Program-made: the position numbers and the translations under genes | From: Collinsella aerofaciens | GTDB lineage: Bacteria > Actinomycetota > Coriobacteriia > Coriobacteriales > Coriobacteriaceae | Length of the DNA stretch: 64,000 nt | Direction: 5' to 3' | Assembly: GCF_028207065.1 (NCBI RefSeq) | Contig: NZ_JAQLFP010000001.1 | Location: 102,077 to 166,076 of the forward strand | Part shown: one piece after another, positions 15,947 through 24,405 of the stretch | Layout: each line of letters begins with the position of its first letter | Numbering within the stretch: position 1 is the stretch's first letter | Notes under the pieces: model-generated | What the model was told of the DNA's origin: nothing | Databases searched by the model: none | The model's input: the letters and a program-made list of their open reading frames with translations, nothing else

Positions 15947-16863
15947 CCTTTGACCTGTACGACACCGTCGACTCGTTTATCGCCTATATCTCACGTGTCG
16001 AGGGACTTTCTCCCAACACGGTGACGGCCTATGGCTCGAGGCTGGAGCGCTTTGCTGCCTGGTGCGAGCGCGAGGATATCGATGCTTTCGCTGCCGACGT
16101 GCGCACCATTCGCCGCTATCTTGCCGAGCTTTCGCGTGAGCAGGTGGCTCCCCGAACGCTTGCGGCGCATCTGTCGGCTATCCGATCGCTCTATCGATGG
16201 ATGGCTGCCGAGGGGGTCGTGGAGGGCGATGTGGTCTCGGCAATTTCCTCGCCCAAGCTCCCGCGCGATCTACCCGGTGTGCTGACGACCCAACAGGTGG
16301 AGGCGCTGCTCAAGACGCCTGATACCTCAACACCCGCGGGACTGCGCGATGCGGCGATGCTCGAGCTGCTCTATGCCTCGGGCGCCCGTATCTCTGAGCT
16401 CGCAGCACTCAATGTGGAGTCCATTGCGTGGTCCGAACGCACGCTGCGCCTGTGGGGCAAGGGGAGCAAAGAACGTATCGTCCCTCTGTATCGTCGTGCG
16501 CTCGAGGCGACGCGTCTCTATATTGAGGAGGGGAGGCCGGAGTTGCTCGCTCAGGCAAAGCGTCGTGACCCCGCTACCGGGCCGCATCCGCTGCTTATAT
16601 CGGCGCGCGGTAATCGCATGAGTGCCGCCATGCTCAGGCGGCGGTTCCATACTCTGGCGACACTCGCCGGCATTCCGGCCGACATCGCCCCGCATGCGAT
16701 GCGCCATACCTTTGCGACCGACTTGCTCGAGGGCGGTGCGGACCTGCGCTCGGTTCAAGAGCTGCTGGGTCATGCGAGCCTGTCCACGACGCAGATCTAC
16801 ACGCACCTCACGCCCGATCGGCTCAAACGTGCCGTGGCTCAAGCCCATCCCCGAGGCGAATAG
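15943..16863 (+). CDS. xerC: Tyrosine recombinase XerC/XerD-type
   Basis: Site-specific recombinase resolving chromosome dimers. All catalytic residues are present: Arg149 (GARISELA), Lys173 (WGKGSKE), His251 and Arg254 (HAMRHTFA), His277 (LLGHASLS) and nucleophile Tyr286 (TQIYTHL), numbered from 15943. The first conventional start is GTG 16021, but the frame is open from 15922 and codons 15961-16020 encode the usual N-terminal core-binding sequence (SFIAYISRVEGLSPNT). The only well-placed start is ATA 15943, nine bases after GGAGG (15929-15933) and overlapping the trmFO stop as ATAG. That gives 306 residues, the normal family length; GTG 16021 gives 280. XerC rather than XerD is inferred from its place after trmFO. 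Confidence 0.85.
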   Translation: MAFDLYDTVDSFIAYISRVEGLSPNTVTAYGSRLERFAAWCEREDIDAFAADVRTIRRYLAELSREQVAPRTLAAHLSAIRSLYRWMAAEGVVEGDVVSAISSPKLPRDLPGVLTTQQVEALLKTPDTSTPAGLRDAAMLELLYASGARISELAALNVESIAWSERTLRLWGKGSKERIVPLYRRALEATRLYIEEGRPELLAQAKRRDPATGPHPLLISARGNRMSAAMLRRRFHTLATLAGIPADIAPHAMRHTFATDLLEGGADLRSVQELLGHASLSTTQIYTHLTPDRLKRAVAQAHPRGE

Positions 16864-16912
16864 TGGCTGGGACGTCCCGCGCCGCACTCAGGTGTGTGGT
16901 TTTGATTGCGGG

Positions 16913-16941
16913 TTGGCACGAAGATGCATTCCTGCTATCAT
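16913..16941 (+). promoter_or_regulatory. rpsB-tsf promoter
   Basis: TTGGCA (16913-16918), a 17-bp spacer and TATCAT (16936-16941) preceded by TGC. This leaves a leader of about 135 nt before rpsB, GC-rich and potentially structured. Confidence 0.65.
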
Positions 16942-17082
16942 TCATCGGGTTGCTTCACGGCAACATGTTTTTATCACGCACGCGCGGCTACTTCATACCG
17001 TGGTGCCCGGGCTTTGGTAGCACATGTCCGGGTTGGTTTTGGAGGATGACCCCGCGCGGAGGCAAACCACAGGAGGTTTAAC

Positions 17083-17811
17083 ATGGCTACCAAGATTAAT
17101 ATCCGCACCCTGCTCGAGGCCGGCTGCCACTTCGGTCACCAGACCCGTCGCTGGAACCCCAAGATGAAGCCGTTCATCTTCGGTGAGCGCAACGGCATCT
17201 ACATCCTCGACCTCAAGCAGACCATCCTCGACGCCGACCAGGCCTACACCTTCGTCAAGAACGTCGCCAAGGGTGGCAACGTGCTGTTCGTCGGCACCAA
17301 GAAGCAGGCTCAGGAGGCCGTCAAGAACGCTGCTGAGCGCGCTAATATGCCCTACATCAACCAGCGTTGGCTCGGCGGTATGCTGACCAACTTCGTCACC
17401 ATCCGCTCCCGCATCAACCGCATGGAGGAGCTCGAGGCCATGGTCGAGGACGGCCGCATGGCAGTGCTCCCCAAGAAGGAGCAGGCTGTGCTCGGCAAGG
17501 AGCTCACCAAGCTCCAGACCAACCTCGGTGGCGCCCGGGACATGAAGGGTCTGCCCCAGGCTCTCTTCGTCATCGACACTAAGCGCGAGGAGAACGCCAT
17601 CAAGGAGGCTCAGCGCCTGAACATCCCCGTCGTCGCTCTGATCGACACCAACTCCGATCCCGACGAGGTCGAGTACGGCATCCCCTGCAACGATGACGCT
17701 ATCTCCGCTGTCACCCTTATGTGCGAGCTCATGGCTGACGCCTGCCTCGCTGGCTCCGGTAAGGAGCAGGTCTCCGAGGCCGAGATGGCCGCTGAGCCCA
17801 AGGCCGAGTAA
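17083..17811 (+). CDS. rpsB: 30S ribosomal protein S2
   Basis: 242-residue S2, recruited late to the 30S subunit. Family blocks are [67 protein letters not shown] and [26 protein letters not shown]. The start ATG 17083 has AGGAGG. It is followed 45 bp later by tsf, the universal pairing. Confidence 0.97.
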   Translation: MATKINIRTLLEAGCHFGHQTRRWNPKMKPFIFGERNGIYILDLKQTILDADQAYTFVKNVAKGGNVLFVGTKKQAQEAVKNAAERANMPYINQRWLGGMLTNFVTIRSRINRMEELEAMVEDGRMAVLPKKEQAVLGKELTKLQTNLGGARDMKGLPQALFVIDTKREENAIKEAQRLNIPVVALIDTNSDPDEVEYGIPCNDDAISAVTLMCELMADACLAGSGKEQVSEAEMAAEPKAE

Positions 17812-17856
17812 ATCAGTCTTAGTTAATTCTTTTTCATCTCTTTGAAAGGAACCACA

Positions 17857-18726
17857 ATGGCCCAGATTACCGCCGCTATGGTCAAGCAGCTCCGCGAGAT
17901 GACCGACTCCCCGATGATGGAGTGCAAGAAGGCTCTCGTCGAGGCTGACGGCGACATGGACGCCGCTGTCGACGTTCTGCGTAAGAACGGCCTTGCCAAG
18001 GCTGCCAAGAAGGCTGGCCGTGAGACCAACGAGGGCGCTGTCGCCGCGTTCGTCTCCGAGGATGGCAAGACCGGCGCTCTGCTCGAGCTCTCCTGCGAGA
18101 CCGACTTCGTTGGCTCCAACGCCAAGTTCACCGGCTTTGCTTCTAAGGTCGCTGAGGTTGTCGCTACCACCGAGCCTGCTGACGTCGACGCTCTGCTCGA
18201 GAAGCCGATGGGCGAGGAGACCGTTTCCTCCGAGCTCACCGAGATGATTCACATCATGGGCGAGAACATGAAGATCTCCCGCTTCGCTGCCCGCAAGGCC
18301 GAGAACGGCGCGCTCGCTTCTTACATCCACATGGGTGGTAAGATCGGCGTCCTCGTCGAGTTCGCCTTCGAGAAGGCCGAGACCGCTCAGGCTGAGTCCT
18401 TCAAGACCTTCGCTCACGACGTTGCCCTTCAGGTTGCCGCCGTCGCCCCGATCTGCGCTACCCGCGATCAGGTTCCGGCCGAGACCGTCGAGCACGAGAA
18501 GCAGATCTACATGGCCCAGGCTGCCGAGTCCGGCAAGCCCGAGGCTATCCAGGAGAAGATGGCTGTTGGCCGTCTGGAGAAGTTCTACAAGCAGTCCGTG
18601 CTCACCGAGCAGGAGTTCATCAAGGACAGCTCCCTCACCATCAAGAAGTACGCTGAGCAGGTCTCCAAGGAGCTCGGCGACACCATTACCGTCGTTGCCT
18701 TTGACCGTCTGGTCCGTGGCGAGTAA
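17857..18726 (+). CDS. tsf: Elongation factor Ts
   Basis: 289-residue nucleotide exchange factor of EF-Tu. The N-terminal UBA-like domain reads ITAAMVKQLREMTDSPMMECKKALVEADGDMDAAVDVLRKNG, followed by the core LLELSCETDFVGSNAKF. ATG 17857 is chosen, with AAAGGA 6 nt upstream, over the in-frame TTG at 17842. It shares the rpsB transcript and is followed by a strong terminator. Confidence 0.97.
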   Translation: MAQITAAMVKQLREMTDSPMMECKKALVEADGDMDAAVDVLRKNGLAKAAKKAGRETNEGAVAAFVSEDGKTGALLELSCETDFVGSNAKFTGFASKVAEVVATTEPADVDALLEKPMGEETVSSELTEMIHIMGENMKISRFAARKAENGALASYIHMGGKIGVLVEFAFEKAETAQAESFKTFAHDVALQVAAVAPICATRDQVPAETVEHEKQIYMAQAAESGKPEAIQEKMAVGRLEKFYKQSVLTEQEFIKDSSLTIKKYAEQVSKELGDTITVVAFDRLVRGE

Positions 18727-18749
18727 ATAAGCTCTTGTAGCTGGTAATG

Positions 18750-18784
18750 AGCAGGCTGTGGGTTTTACTCACAGCCTGCTTTTT
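18750..18784 (+). terminator. Intrinsic terminator after tsf
   Basis: AGCAGGCTGTG (18750-18760) pairs with CACAGCCTGCT (18770-18780) and is followed by TTTT. Confidence 0.9.
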
Positions 18785-18843
18785 CATGGCTCTTATCAGA
18801 GCCTTTGATATCATATTGAGAGTCTAATTAAAGGAGGATCGCT

Positions 18844-19566
18844 TTGTCCGACATCCGATATAAACGCGTGCTTCTTAAGCTTTCCGGCGAAGCACTGATG
18901 GGCGACGGCCAATATGGCATCGACCCCAAGGTTACCGATCATCTTGCCAAGCAGGTCAAGGAGCTGCTCGCCGTTGGCCATGAGGTCGGCGTCGTTGTCG
19001 GCGGCGGCAATATTTTCCGCGGCATGGCAGGCGCTGCCGGTGGCATGGAGCGTGCTCAGGCCGACTACATGGGGATGCTGGCAACCGTTATGAACGCGCT
19101 CGCCCTGCAGGATGCCTTCGAGCACAACGATGTTCCTTGCCGCGTGATGAGCGCTATCCAGATGAACGAGATCTGCGAGCCCTATATTCGTCGCCGCGCT
19201 ATCAACCATCTGTCCAAGGGCAACGTCGTCATCTTCGCTGCCGGTTCGGGCAATCCGTACTTTACGACCGACACCGCCGCGGCTCTTCGTGCGTGCGAGA
19301 TCGGCGCCGAGATTCTGATTAAAGCCACCAAGGTTGACGGCATCTACGACAAGGATCCCGTCAAGTGCGCCGATGCCGTCCGTTTTGACAAGATTACCTA
19401 TCACGAGGTTCTCGTCCGCGGTCTGCAGGTTATGGATTCCACGGCTACGGCACTGTGCCAGGATAACCGTATGCCGATTTTGGTCCTCAACATCGATGGC
19501 GAGGACACCGTCAAGCGCGCGCTCGCGGGTGAGCCCGTCGGCACGCTCGTCTATCAGGAGGATTAA
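18844..19566 (+). CDS. pyrH: UMP kinase
   Basis: 240-residue bacterial UMP kinase of the amino-acid-kinase fold, phosphorylating UMP to UDP. Visible blocks are [67 protein letters not shown] and the final [22 protein letters not shown]. The start is TTG 18844, with AAAGGAGGA at 18830-18838. It begins the pyrH-frr-uppS-cdsA-dxr-rseP-ispG-proS run. Confidence 0.96.
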   Translation: MSDIRYKRVLLKLSGEALMGDGQYGIDPKVTDHLAKQVKELLAVGHEVGVVVGGGNIFRGMAGAAGGMERAQADYMGMLATVMNALALQDAFEHNDVPCRVMSAIQMNEICEPYIRRRAINHLSKGNVVIFAAGSGNPYFTTDTAAALRACEIGAEILIKATKVDGIYDKDPVKCADAVRFDKITYHEVLVRGLQVMDSTATALCQDNRMPILVLNIDGEDTVKRALAGEPVGTLVYQED

Positions 19567-19568
19567 GC

Positions 19569-20105
19569 ATGGCAGAGAACATCACCGCCCATATGGACAA
19601 GTCGCTCGAGTCCCTCAAGCATAACTTCTCCAAGGTCCGTACCGGTCGCGCCAACGCCAACATTCTGTCCGACATCACCGTTGATTATTACGGTGTTCCC
19701 ACGCCGGTCACGCAGGTTGCCGCCGTCAAGACCCCCGAGGCTCACATGCTGCTCATCGAGCCGTGGGACAAGGCGCTCATCAACGCTATCGTCAAGGCCA
19801 TCGGCGCTTCCGATCTGGGCATTACCCCCAACTCCGATGGCACCGTCGTTCGTCTGCCGTTCCCGGCCCCCACTGAGGAGCGCCGTCGCGAACTCGTCAA
19901 GGAGTGCCGTGAGTACGCCGAGCAGGCCAAGGTGTCTATCCGTAACATCCGTCGCGACTTCAACAACAAGCTCGAGCGCGATGAGGAGCTCACCGAGGAC
20001 GATGTCCGTCGCGAGCAGGCCAAGGTCCAGAAGCACACCGATGAGTATGTCGCCAAGGTCGAGGAGCTTCTGAAGGAAAAAGAAGCCGAGGTCATGGAGA
20101 TCTAA
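19569..20105 (+). CDS. frr: Ribosome recycling factor
   Basis: 178-residue RRF (usual length about 185), which splits post-termination ribosomes together with EF-G. It shows FSKVRTGRANANIL and YYGVPTPVTQVA, then LPFPAPTEERRRELVKECREYAEQAKVSIRNIRRDF and the long C-terminal helix. It begins 2 nt after pyrH, so translation is probably coupled. Confidence 0.96.
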   Translation: MAENITAHMDKSLESLKHNFSKVRTGRANANILSDITVDYYGVPTPVTQVAAVKTPEAHMLLIEPWDKALINAIVKAIGASDLGITPNSDGTVVRLPFPAPTEERRRELVKECREYAEQAKVSIRNIRRDFNNKLERDEELTEDDVRREQAKVQKHTDEYVAKVEELLKEKEAEVMEI

Positions 20106-20106
20106 G

Positions 20107-20901
20107 GTGCAATACGACGAGCATAAACTGGTCGAGTACTTTGCCGACGCCCCTGCGGGCGTCGGTTTTTCCGACCTTGACCTCAATAACATTCCGCACC
20201 ATATCTCGTGCATCATGGACGGCAACGGTCGTTGGGCCACGTCGCGCGGTCTTGCACGCACTGAGGGCCACAAGGCGGGTATCGTCTCGCTGCGCGAGAT
20301 CATTACCGCCTGCGTGCGCCTGGGCGTCGACGTGCTTTCGGGCTATGCATTTTCGACCGAAAACTGGAATCGACCGCAGCACGAAGTCAACGTTCTGATG
20401 CACCTGTTTGCCAAGACGTTTATCGACGAGCTGCCGCTTCTGAAGCGCGAAAATGTGCGCGTAGTCTTTTTGGGTGACATTTCCGCGCTGCCCAAGAAGA
20501 CTCGCGACGTTTTTGAGCGCGGTCTTGCCGAGTGCGCCGATCACACCGGTATGACGCTGGCGCTTGCCGTCAACTACGGCGCGCGTGCCGAGATTACCCG
20601 CGCTGTCCGTCAGATCGCATCCGACGCTGCCGCCGGTAAGATCGATCCTGCCGCAATTGATGACGACATGGTGGCTTCCCGCCTCTATACCGCCGGTCTT
20701 CCCGATCCCGAACTTGTGATTCGCACCTCTGGTGAGCTGCGCCTTTCGAACTATCTGCTGTGGCAGGTGGCTTATTCCGAATTCTACGTCACCGATACCT
20801 ATTGGCCCGACTTTGATCGTTGGGGCCTTGTCGACGCCATTTTGGCCTATCAGGGCCGTGACCGTAGGTTTGGTGGACTGAGTAAGACCGAGGAGGCTTA
20901 A
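20107..20901 (+). CDS. uppS: Undecaprenyl diphosphate synthase (cis-prenyltransferase)
   Basis: 264 residues. UppS makes the C55 lipid carrier for peptidoglycan from FPP and IPP. Motifs are ISCIMDGNGRWA (catalytic Asp38), GHKAGIVSLREII, YAFSTENWNRP and DPELVIRTSGELRLSNYLLWQVAYSEFYVTDTYWPDF. The start is GTG 20107, directly after the frr stop. It works with dxr and ispG, which supply isoprenoid precursors from this same run. Confidence 0.95.
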   Translation: MQYDEHKLVEYFADAPAGVGFSDLDLNNIPHHISCIMDGNGRWATSRGLARTEGHKAGIVSLREIITACVRLGVDVLSGYAFSTENWNRPQHEVNVLMHLFAKTFIDELPLLKRENVRVVFLGDISALPKKTRDVFERGLAECADHTGMTLALAVNYGARAEITRAVRQIASDAAAGKIDPAAIDDDMVASRLYTAGLPDPELVIRTSGELRLSNYLLWQVAYSEFYVTDTYWPDFDRWGLVDAILAYQGRDRRFGGLSKTEEA

Positions 20902-20903
20902 TC

Positions 20904-21818
20904 GTGTCCGATCGTCCCAAGGCATCTGCTCCCAAGACGCCAGTTTCCGCGGCGCCTGCGCGCAAGGCTGCCGCTGCGGGAGCACCTGCAGCAAAGAGCG
21001 GCACCGGTTCGTGGCTGGCGGGCTTTATCACCCGTGCCGCCGCCGGTATCGTCTACGCCGTTGTCTTTATCCTGTGCCTGGTTTTGGGTATCGTGCCCAC
21101 GGCCATCTTTGTTTCTGTCATGAGCGGTCTGTGCTGCTATGAGTTTTTCCGTATGACGAGGCTCGATGGCAAGATGGCTAACGAGCGTATGGGTATCGCT
21201 GCCGCCGTACTCTTTCCGCTGTCGGCGTTGGGCGATTCGATGTTGCTGAATGCCCTGCTTTTTGCCCTGATGCTCGCTGTGGGCATTTGGTATGTCTGGT
21301 CGCCGCGTACCCGCATCTCTGATGTGGCCGTGACGCTCATGGGTCCCATCTACACTGGCTTTATGCTGTCGGCTATCGTGCTGCTGCGCGATGCCGTGCC
21401 CGGTTTTGCCGGCGCCCTGCTTTCAGTGGGCGTTTGCGCGTCCCTTTGGGTCTCCGATTCGTTTGCCTACATCGTGGGCAGCCGTATCGGCAAGCACAAG
21501 ATGGTTCCCAAGATCTCTCCCAAAAAGAGCTGGGAGGGGTTTGCCGGCGGCATCTTGGGCTCGGTTTTGATTTGGCTCATCCTGTGGGCGACGCACTTCT
21601 ACAAGCTCAGCCTGCCCTATGCGCTGCTGTGCGGCGTGGTCGTGTCCATTCTGGGCGTTATCGGCGACCTTATCGAGTCGCGCATCAAGCGCGGTGTGGG
21701 CGTCAAAGATTCCGGCAACCTTATCCCGGGCCACGGCGGAATGCTCGATCGTAGCGATTCGCTTATCTTCGGCTGCATCACCGCGCAGCTGTTGCTGATG
21801 ATCGGAGGCGTGCTGTAA
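20904..21818 (+). CDS. cdsA: Phosphatidate cytidylyltransferase
   Basis: 304-residue integral membrane CDP-diacylglycerol synthase. About 35 Ala/Pro/Lys-rich cytoplasmic residues come first, then roughly seven to eight membrane helices. The C-terminal signature SRIGKHKMVPKISPKKSWEG...GDLIESRIKRGVGVKDSGNLIPGHGGMLDRSDS is intact. GTG 20904 follows GAGGAGG at the end of uppS. The stop overlaps the dxr ATG (TAATG). Confidence 0.95.
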   Translation: MSDRPKASAPKTPVSAAPARKAAAAGAPAAKSGTGSWLAGFITRAAAGIVYAVVFILCLVLGIVPTAIFVSVMSGLCCYEFFRMTRLDGKMANERMGIAAAVLFPLSALGDSMLLNALLFALMLAVGIWYVWSPRTRISDVAVTLMGPIYTGFMLSAIVLLRDAVPGFAGALLSVGVCASLWVSDSFAYIVGSRIGKHKMVPKISPKKSWEGFAGGILGSVLIWLILWATHFYKLSLPYALLCGVVVSILGVIGDLIESRIKRGVGVKDSGNLIPGHGGMLDRSDSLIFGCITAQLLLMIGGVL

Positions 21819-23005
21819 TGTCCTTCCAGACGACGTATGGCCCCGATGGACGCCTTCGCGTTGCCATCCTGGGCTGTACGGGCTCTATCGGCACCCAGGC
21901 GCTCGATGTGTGCCGCCAGCATGCCGATCGCCTGCAGGTGACGGCGCTGTCCGTTAACTCCAGTACCTCCGAGCTCGTTGCCGCTGCCCGCGAGTTCTCG
22001 GTTCCGGCGGTTGCCGTGGCCGATGTCGATCATGGCGATGACGCCGTGCTGCAGGAGTTGCCCGAGGGAACGAAGCTCGGCGTTGGCGCGCAGGCGGTTT
22101 GCGAGCTCGCGCATCGCGACGATGTCGACTGCGTGCTTGTCGCTATTGTGGGCGCCGCCGGTCTCGAGGCGAGCCATGCGGCCTTGACCTCGAATAAGCG
22201 CCTTGCCCTTGCCAACAAGGAGTCCCTCGTCGTCGGTGGCGACTTGCTTATGCCGTTGGCACAACCGGGCCAGCTTATTCCGGTCGACTCTGAGCATTCC
22301 GCCATCTACCAGTGCTATCTGGGGGAGAACCCGCGCGAGGCCCACTGCATTTGGCTCACCTGCTCGGGCGGTCCGTTCTTTGGCCGCACGCGCGACGAGC
22401 TCGATCGCGTGACGCGTGCCGATGCCCTCGCGCATCCCACGTGGGCCATGGGTGCCAAGATTACCATTGACTCCGCCACCCTCATGAACAAGGGCCTGGA
22501 GCGCATTGAGGCCATGCATCTGTTTAACTGCGACCTCGATTTCATTAACGTGGTCGTGCAGCGTCAGTCCAAGATTCACTCTATGGTCGAGTTCGCCGAC
22601 GGCTCCGTGATGGCGCATCTCGGTGCATCCGACATGCGTATTCCCATCCAGTTCGCGTTCTCGTATCCCGAGCGTTGGGATACTCCGGCGCCTCGTATCG
22701 ATTTCCGCGAGCTGGGGCAGCTCACGTTTGATGCTGCCGACATGGATACCTTCCGCTGTCTGGCACTGGCCGAGCGTGCCGGCAAGACGGGTGGCACCAT
22801 GCCGTGCGTGCTCAATGCCGCCAACGAGGTCGCCGTCGATGCCTTCCTGCACGATGGCTGCAGCTTTACCGATATCGATCGCATTGTGGAATCCTGCATG
22901 GACGCCCACGATATGCAGGTGGTCGATTCGTTTGAGCAGCTTCGCGACACCGATGCGTGGGCGCGTGAAAAGGCTGCGCAGGTGCTCGCCGCAACCCGTT
23001 CCTAA
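21818..23005 (+). CDS. dxr: 1-deoxy-D-xylulose 5-phosphate reductoisomerase
   Basis: 395-residue MEP-pathway enzyme converting DXP to MEP with NADPH. Motifs are the nucleotide-binding AILGCTGSIGTQALDV, LALANKESLVVGGDLLMPL, IPVDSEHSAIYQCYLG and MGAKITIDSATLMNKGLERIEA. It overlaps cdsA by one base. Together with ispG downstream it shows the organism makes isoprenoids by the MEP route. Confidence 0.97.
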   Translation: MSFQTTYGPDGRLRVAILGCTGSIGTQALDVCRQHADRLQVTALSVNSSTSELVAAAREFSVPAVAVADVDHGDDAVLQELPEGTKLGVGAQAVCELAHRDDVDCVLVAIVGAAGLEASHAALTSNKRLALANKESLVVGGDLLMPLAQPGQLIPVDSEHSAIYQCYLGENPREAHCIWLTCSGGPFFGRTRDELDRVTRADALAHPTWAMGAKITIDSATLMNKGLERIEAMHLFNCDLDFINVVVQRQSKIHSMVEFADGSVMAHLGASDMRIPIQFAFSYPERWDTPAPRIDFRELGQLTFDAADMDTFRCLALAERAGKTGGTMPCVLNAANEVAVDAFLHDGCSFTDIDRIVESCMDAHDMQVVDSFEQLRDTDAWAREKAAQVLAATRS

Positions 23006-23030
23006 CCCATAAGGATTGCTTTTTCGTTTT

Positions 23031-24392
23031 ATGGATACTGTTCTGAGCGTTCTCTCATCGGTCTTTTGGGGCCTGCTGATGCTTTCCGTCCTCGTGTTTT
23101 TGCACGAGGGCGGCCACTTTTTGGCGGCGCGTGCCTGCGGCGTCCGTGTGACCGAGTTCTTTTTGGGTCTGCCGTGCCGCTTTGACATCCATTACACGTC
23201 GCGTCGCATTGGAACCAAGTTTGGCGTGACCCCGCTGCTGCTGGGTGGCTACGCTGCCATCTGCGGTATGGATCCGACCGACGTCTCGTGTGCCGATCGC
23301 GTGCTCGCGGCCATCTATCGCCACGGCCGGGTGACGGTGGCCGATCTTGCCGTCGAGCTCGAGCTGTCCGAGGAGGATGTGCTCGAGGCCTGTGCTTTGC
23401 TGTTGGGCTGGGGCTCTATCGCTCCCTGGTATGAAGAAGGGGAAAAGCCTTCGCCCAGCTACTATCCCACCAAGTACCAGACTCTGCCGCGTGACGCGGC
23501 GGGTTATACCACCTTTGACGGCCGTCGGTTCGATCGCGGGCATGCGACTGCCGAGGGCGATGTATGGGAACTGCCGTGCGACGAGGCCGAATTCCTTGCG
23601 CGCGAGCGCTCGCACACCTATTTGGGCCAGGGCTTTGTCAAGCGTGCCTTTATGCTGCTTGCGGGCATTATCGTCAATATCCTGACGGGTTTTTTGCTCC
23701 TTATGAGCATCTATTCCATCGCAGGTGTCACCGTGCCGGTGGATACCAATGTGATTGGCCAGGTTGACGAAGGCTCGATTGCCGCCTCGGCGGGAATCGA
23801 GGGCGGCGACGCGATTCTTTCGGTCGACGGAGTATCGTGCTCTACCTGGATGGACGTTTACGATGCCATCGGCAAGGCTGCCGGTAAGGACGATATCGCC
23901 ATTGAGTACGAGCGTGACGGCAAGCAGCATTCGACCACGGTTGCGCTCAAAGAGGACGATCGCCTAGGTGTGTATGCCTCTAAGCAGGTGGTCCGTTTAG
24001 ACCCCATCACGTCGGCTCGCCTGTCGTTCTCCTATGTTGTGCAGACAGCGGAGGGCGTGATGCGCCTGCTCCAGCCGCAGCATACGATGGAGATTCTCGA
24101 TCAGTCCTCTTCGATCGTGGGTATTAGCGTTATGTCCTCACAGGCTGCTGCTGCCGGCCCTGCCACGTTCCTTTCGTTTGCCGCCCTCATTTCATTCTCG
24201 CTTGGCTTTATGAACCTGCTGCCCATCCCGCCACTCGATGGCGGCAAGCTAGTCATCGAGATCATTCAGAAGATTGCGGGCCGCGAGCTTCCGCTCAAGG
24301 TCCAGACGATTGTGAGCTATGTGGGCATCGCGCTCTTTGCGCTGCTGTTTGTCTATATGCTTCGTTCCGACATCCTTCGATTTATTTTGTAG
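23031..24392 (+). CDS. rseP: RseP-type site-2 zinc metalloprotease with an inserted helix-turn-helix-like segment
   Basis: 453-residue membrane protease (family M50) in the usual dxr-rseP position. The first transmembrane helix carries the zinc motif HEGGH (residues 25-29), followed by the substrate-clamping LLLGGY. A PDZ domain lies at about 245-315 (IGQVDEGSIAASAGIEGGDAILSVDG), and the last helices contain the third ligand region NLLPIPPLDGGKL. Unusual: residues about 81-193 form an insert absent from standard RseP, whose first half (ADRVLAAIYRHGRVTVADLA, then a second helix) looks like a winged helix. ATG 23031 is chosen; AAGGA lies 15 nt upstream, rather far, so TTG 23016 is not excluded. 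Confidence 0.9.
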   Translation: MDTVLSVLSSVFWGLLMLSVLVFLHEGGHFLAARACGVRVTEFFLGLPCRFDIHYTSRRIGTKFGVTPLLLGGYAAICGMDPTDVSCADRVLAAIYRHGRVTVADLAVELELSEEDVLEACALLLGWGSIAPWYEEGEKPSPSYYPTKYQTLPRDAAGYTTFDGRRFDRGHATAEGDVWELPCDEAEFLARERSHTYLGQGFVKRAFMLLAGIIVNILTGFLLLMSIYSIAGVTVPVDTNVIGQVDEGSIAASAGIEGGDAILSVDGVSCSTWMDVYDAIGKAAGKDDIAIEYERDGKQHSTTVALKEDDRLGVYASKQVVRLDPITSARLSFSYVVQTAEGVMRLLQPQHTMEILDQSSSIVGISVMSSQAAAAGPATFLSFAALISFSLGFMNLLPIPPLDGGKLVIEIIQKIAGRELPLKVQTIVSYVGIALFALLFVYMLRSDILRFIL

Positions 24393-24405
24393 GGGAGTGT
24401 TTGGA

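Noticed and set aside
16913-17082. S2-type riboregulatory leader before rpsB
   Set aside because: The 135-nt leader is GC-rich and can fold, but I could not match it to a defined ribosomal-leader motif.
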